Assembly: GCF_013363975.1 (NCBI RefSeq)
Contig: NZ_JABWGN010000017.1
Span: 124,001 to 188,000, forward strand
Reading direction: 5' to 3'
DNA length: 64,000 nt
Source: Nonomuraea montanisoli
Lineage (GTDB): Bacteria > Actinomycetota > Actinomycetes > Streptosporangiales > Streptosporangiaceae
The notes beneath the pieces were generated by a model. That model worked only from the letters and a program-made list of their open reading frames with translations, made no database searches and had not been told where the DNA came from. This document shows positions 61,106 to 64,000 of the stretch, piece by piece. The translations under genes and the position numbers were made by a program. How positions within the stretch are numbered: the first letter of the stretch is position 1; each line of letters begins with the position of its first letter.

Positions 61106-62959
61106 TCAGACCCAGCCGTAGGCCGACCTGATGGCCGAGGCGATCTCGTTGACCAGGGTCATGTTGTTGCCGTTGGCCAGGACGGCATAGCCGGCGCCGA
61201 GCTCGGGATAGCCCTTGAACACCGACTTGAAGCCGTAGTTGGAGCCGTCGTGGGTGTAGGAGAAGTTCCTGGTCCCGGCGCCGGAGAGGAACAGGCCCCG
61301 GCCCATGGTCGGCTCGGGGCCCTTGGTGAGCAGCGTGCGGACGGAGGTCCTGGTGAGCGGGCCGGCGATGTCGCTGGTAGCGGTGTACGCCCGGTTGAGG
61401 TAGCTGACGAGGCGGCACAGGTCGAGCACCGTCGTGTACAGGCCCGCGGCGGCCGACTCCGGGTAGCGGTTGCGCATGCCGGGGATCACCGCGCCGGAGG
61501 CGGTGTGCCCGGCGGCCAGCTCGAATCCGGGTGACAGGGCGTACGAGCTGGACTTCATGCCGAGCGGCGCGAACACCTCCTTGTCCATGTACTGCGCCAG
61601 CGGCAGGCCGCTCTTCTGCTCCACCATCCGCTGCAGCAGCACGAAGCCCGCGCCGGAGTAGTGGAACTCGGCGCCCGGGTTGGTGGTGAGCTCGATCTTC
61701 GGCGAGTTGCCCTCGCCGTTCATGACCTGCAGCAGGGTCGGGACCGTCGTGTTGGGCCCGTACCCGGCGAACCCGCCGCCCGTGCCGGAGACGAAGCCGG
61801 AGCAGACGTCCGCCGGGGAGGTGGAGCCGCGCCCGATGACGCCGGCTCGATGCGAAAGCAGGCGGTCGACCGTCGGTACCGCCGTCGCTGCGACGCAGTC
61901 GCGGCGGGGCAGCGTCCAGCCCAGATGGGGACGAATGTCGGTGGTCAGGGGCAGCTTGAGCGTCTGCATCAGGCGCATGACGCCGACCGAGGCCACGGCC
62001 TTGCTGATGGAGGCGGCCTGGAAGGCGGTCTCCGGATGCGCGGCCGCGCCGCTGCCCGCCTCCAGCCAGCCGTAGCCCGTGGACCAGGCGATCTTGTTGC
62101 CGACGACCACCGCGACCGCCACGCCCGGCGTCTTCCACGCGTTCATCCGCTGCCAGATGGTCCCGCCGCCCACCGCGTTCTCGACCTGCCGCACCCGATC
62201 CGCGGGGAGCGCCGGCACCTTGCCGCGCGAGCTCACCGACCAGCCGCCGGTGGGCGAGAACGCCACGTTGTGCAGCTGCCAGCCGTCCGCGGCCAGGTCG
62301 TTCAGCTTCTCGAAGCAGGCGTCGTCGATGCCGCGCACGTGAAACTCGTCCTGCGCCACAACCGCCCACCCGCCGGCCTTGGGAAAGGCGACCCGGGTCA
62401 CGCGGCGGCCGCCCTGCGTCAGGTTGCGCATCATCTGGTAGCACTCGTCGTCGATGCCCTTGGCGTAGAAGCCGCCGGTGTCGGCCACCGTCCAGCGGTT
62501 GCCACCCGCGGGCGGGAAAGCGACGTCCACCACTTGCCGGCCGGCGTCATAGCTGGCGGTGATGCGCGCGTGACACTCCTCGGGCAGTCCGCGGGCCGCC
62601 ATCCCCTTGTCGCCGGTGATCACCCATGTGTCTCCACCCGCGGGAGGGAAGGCCACACAATGGATCTTCGTCCCACCCTTGATCAATCTCTCCAGCTCGG
62701 CGAAGCAGGCGTCCGGGATGCCCCGGGCGAAATAGCGGCCGTCCTGGGTGACGACGACCCAGCCGTTCGACGGCGTGAACGCCATCACGGTGATGCCGTA
62801 CGGCGCCAGCTCGGCCGTCTTCGTGTGCGCCTCCGCGGGAACGCCGCCGTCGGCGAACGGGTAGCTCGCCGCCTGCGCGACCGGGCCGAACCCGGCGGTG
62901 GCCAAGCCGGCGCCTACCGCGGCGGTGCCGGTCAGAGCGAGAAAACGTCTGCGGTCCAT
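61106..62959 (-). CDS. Tat-exported serine hydrolase with N-terminal tandem repeats
   Basis: The 617-residue product begins DRRRFLALTGTAAVGAGLATAGFGPVAQA, a twin-arginine signal. Residues about 53-245 contain four full and one partial repeat of roughly 43-46 residues, each with a VAFPPAGG..W.V core and an A(R/K)GI(D/P)(D/E)(A/E)C(F/Y) block. A class C beta-lactamase-like domain follows (about residues 265-617) with SISK at 317-320, YSGAG near residue 440 and HDGSN near residue 575. The repeats resemble no family I know and may bind cell wall or form a small propeller. The hydrolase substrate is unknown. Confidence 0.85.
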   Translation of the reverse strand: MDRRRFLALTGTAAVGAGLATAGFGPVAQAASYPFADGGVPAEAHTKTAELAPYGITVMAFTPSNGWVVVTQDGRYFARGIPDACFAELERLIKGGTKIHCVAFPPAGGDTWVITGDKGMAARGLPEECHARITASYDAGRQVVDVAFPPAGGNRWTVADTGGFYAKGIDDECYQMMRNLTQGGRRVTRVAFPKAGGWAVVAQDEFHVRGIDDACFEKLNDLAADGWQLHNVAFSPTGGWSVSSRGKVPALPADRVRQVENAVGGGTIWQRMNAWKTPGVAVAVVVGNKIAWSTGYGWLEAGSGAAAHPETAFQAASISKAVASVGVMRLMQTLKLPLTTDIRPHLGWTLPRRDCVAATAVPTVDRLLSHRAGVIGRGSTSPADVCSGFVSGTGGGFAGYGPNTTVPTLLQVMNGEGNSPKIELTTNPGAEFHYSGAGFVLLQRMVEQKSGLPLAQYMDKEVFAPLGMKSSSYALSPGFELAAGHTASGAVIPGMRNRYPESAAAGLYTTVLDLCRLVSYLNRAYTATSDIAGPLTRTSVRTLLTKGPEPTMGRGLFLSGAGTRNFSYTHDGSNYGFKSVFKGYPELGAGYAVLANGNNMTLVNEIASAIRSAYGWV

Positions 62960-63918
62960 GGGGGAAGTCTCCTCAGGGCGGGCCCCGGGGACGGGGCACC
63001 GATGATCACAATGTGCGAGTGCATCATCGCAGACCGCCGGAGGGGAGGGCTTCCGGACGGGAACGGACGGTCAGGTGAGGACGAAGCCGTGGAGCGGGAA
63101 CGGAGCCTTGAGGCAGGAATGGAGGAGGGGCCGCCGCACCCGGTGAGGACGAAGCCATGGAGCAGGAACGGAGCCTTGAGGCAGCAATGGAGGCGGGGCC
63201 GCCCTGCCTGGTGAGGCAGGAGGACGGGGACGTGAGGTGGTGGGACGTAGATCCGATGCGGTGGCGCGAAGACGTATGAGGGGCTGAGGCGGTGGGCGGG
63301 ACGAATGGAGAAGCGAGGCGGTGGGATGGAGATGGAGCCGGTGGCGCAGGCGACAGTGACGGGGCGAAGACAAGAGGCGGTGGGCGGGGCGATGGGGCGG
63401 GGCGATGGAGACCCGAGGCGGTGGGATGGAGATAGGAGATGGTGGGCGGGGCGATGGAGACGCGAGGCGGTGGCGGAGACGTCAGGCGGTCGGGACGATG
63501 CGGTCGGCGGGACGATGAGACGGAGGCGGTGGAATGGAGTCTTGAGGCGCTGCGGACGGCCAGGTCAGCCAGTGGGGCAGAGACGTGAGGCGTTGGGTCG
63601 CAGGCATCAGGCGGTGCGATGAAGGCATCAGGCAGTACGGCGGAAGATGTGAGGCGTTCGGGACGCAGACATCAGCCGGTGGGATGGTGACGTCAGGCGG
63701 TGCGGAGGGAGACGTCAGGCGGTGAATGTGGAGGCATCAGGCGAAAGGGGCAGACGGAGGGGGAGCGGCGCTCATCGCTAGCGTCGATCTCATCGCGCAC
63801 TCGTCGCGCAAGGTGTGGCTCTATCTGGATGCCGGTGTTGAGCTGTACCTGGGGGGCAGATGTCCGGGTCGAGGCGGATTGTGGCGGACCGGGAGTAGGC
63901 GTTCCGGACTGAATGACG
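62960..63918. repeat. Gene-free repeat island, includes a 68-bp duplication
   Basis: A 68-bp unit starts at 63074 and 63142, with a truncated third copy from 63210. To about 63720 a shorter loose repeat with core GAGGCGGTGGGATGGAGA follows in many variants. No gene was recognised, though frames stay open through it because of the repeats. Confidence 0.75.
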
Positions 63919-64000
63919 TCAGGTGTCTCGGTGGCGTAAGAGCCAGGTGCCCGCCAGCACCGGCACGAGTGCGTACGCCGTAAGAACGGCGATCGCCGCC
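63919..64000 (-). CDS. C-terminus of an ABC-2-type permease (partial)
   Basis: The final 26 codons on the minus strand read AAIAVLTAYALVPVLAGTWLLRHRDT and stop at 63919. A last membrane helix followed by L-L-R-x-R-D-x-stop is the usual end of ABC-2 transporter permeases in actinobacteria. The rest lies outside the window. Confidence 0.6.
   Translation of the reverse strand, partial: AAIAVLTAYALVPVLAGTWLLRHRDT

Noticed and set aside
63726-63983. Plus-strand frame of about 85 codons at the window end
   Set aside because: It runs antisense over the permease C-terminus and begins in repeats; no motif supports it.

Overview
The window is very GC-rich, uses many GTG starts, and carries the standard actinobacterial order proS-rimP-nusA-rnpM-infB-DUF503-rbfA-nrnA-truB-ribF-rpsO-pnp-M16 peptidase-dapB, followed later by dapA-rnj. 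Together with menA, several GntR, PucR and MocR regulators, an LLM flavin oxidoreductase and FadD-like genes, this points to a large-genome mycelial actinomycete. A Streptosporangiales-type organism such as Nonomuraea is my best guess, but that is inference because no 16S gene is present.

Layout. 0-2.6 kb: GntR regulator, GNAT acetyltransferase, CutC. 2.6-10.8 kb: a mostly minus-strand catabolic block (DUF6986 aldolase-like protein, ferredoxin reductase, FadD3-like acyl-CoA ligase, a PaaK-like protein without a recognisable P-loop, LLM oxidoreductase, acyl-CoA dehydrogenase). Two near-identical palindromes suggest one TetR-type regulon there. 10.9-33.3 kb: the translation and RNA core. proS is separated from rimP by a ferritin-like gene and a lipoprotein gene set among repeat islands. 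rimP, nusA, rnpM, infB, DUF503, rbfA and nrnA are colinear. A solo TnpB element sits directly after the nrnA stop codon, before truB. An RNA methylase, ribF, rpsO, pnp, the M16 peptidase and dapB follow.

33.3-53.6 kb: about 20 kb of accessory DNA separates dapB from dapA. It holds GNATs, a membrane-anchored serine hydrolase, a decayed MFS transporter, menA, a MocR/EamA divergent pair, a ferritin-like diiron protein, a 57-residue zinc-ribbon protein, UDP-glucose dehydrogenase and IS5 remnants, an ABC exporter, an ASCH protein, two tandem-winged-helix GntR regulators sharing an operator-like motif, an IS256-type element and radC. 53.7-64 kb: dapA, rnj, a GNAT, a DUF1989-OYE-PucR group, a Tat-exported serine hydrolase with novel N-terminal repeats, and the last 26 codons of an ABC-2 permease.

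Three themes run through the window. Short tandem repeats start at or just past gene stop codons, and larger degenerate repeat islands fill many intergenic gaps; one island contains a copied piece of pucR. A TANNNT hexamer lies 6-8 nt before the start of seven genes, the arrangement expected for leaderless transcription. Gene decay and mobile DNA cluster in the dapB-dapA island. I saw no tRNA, rRNA or CRISPR array.
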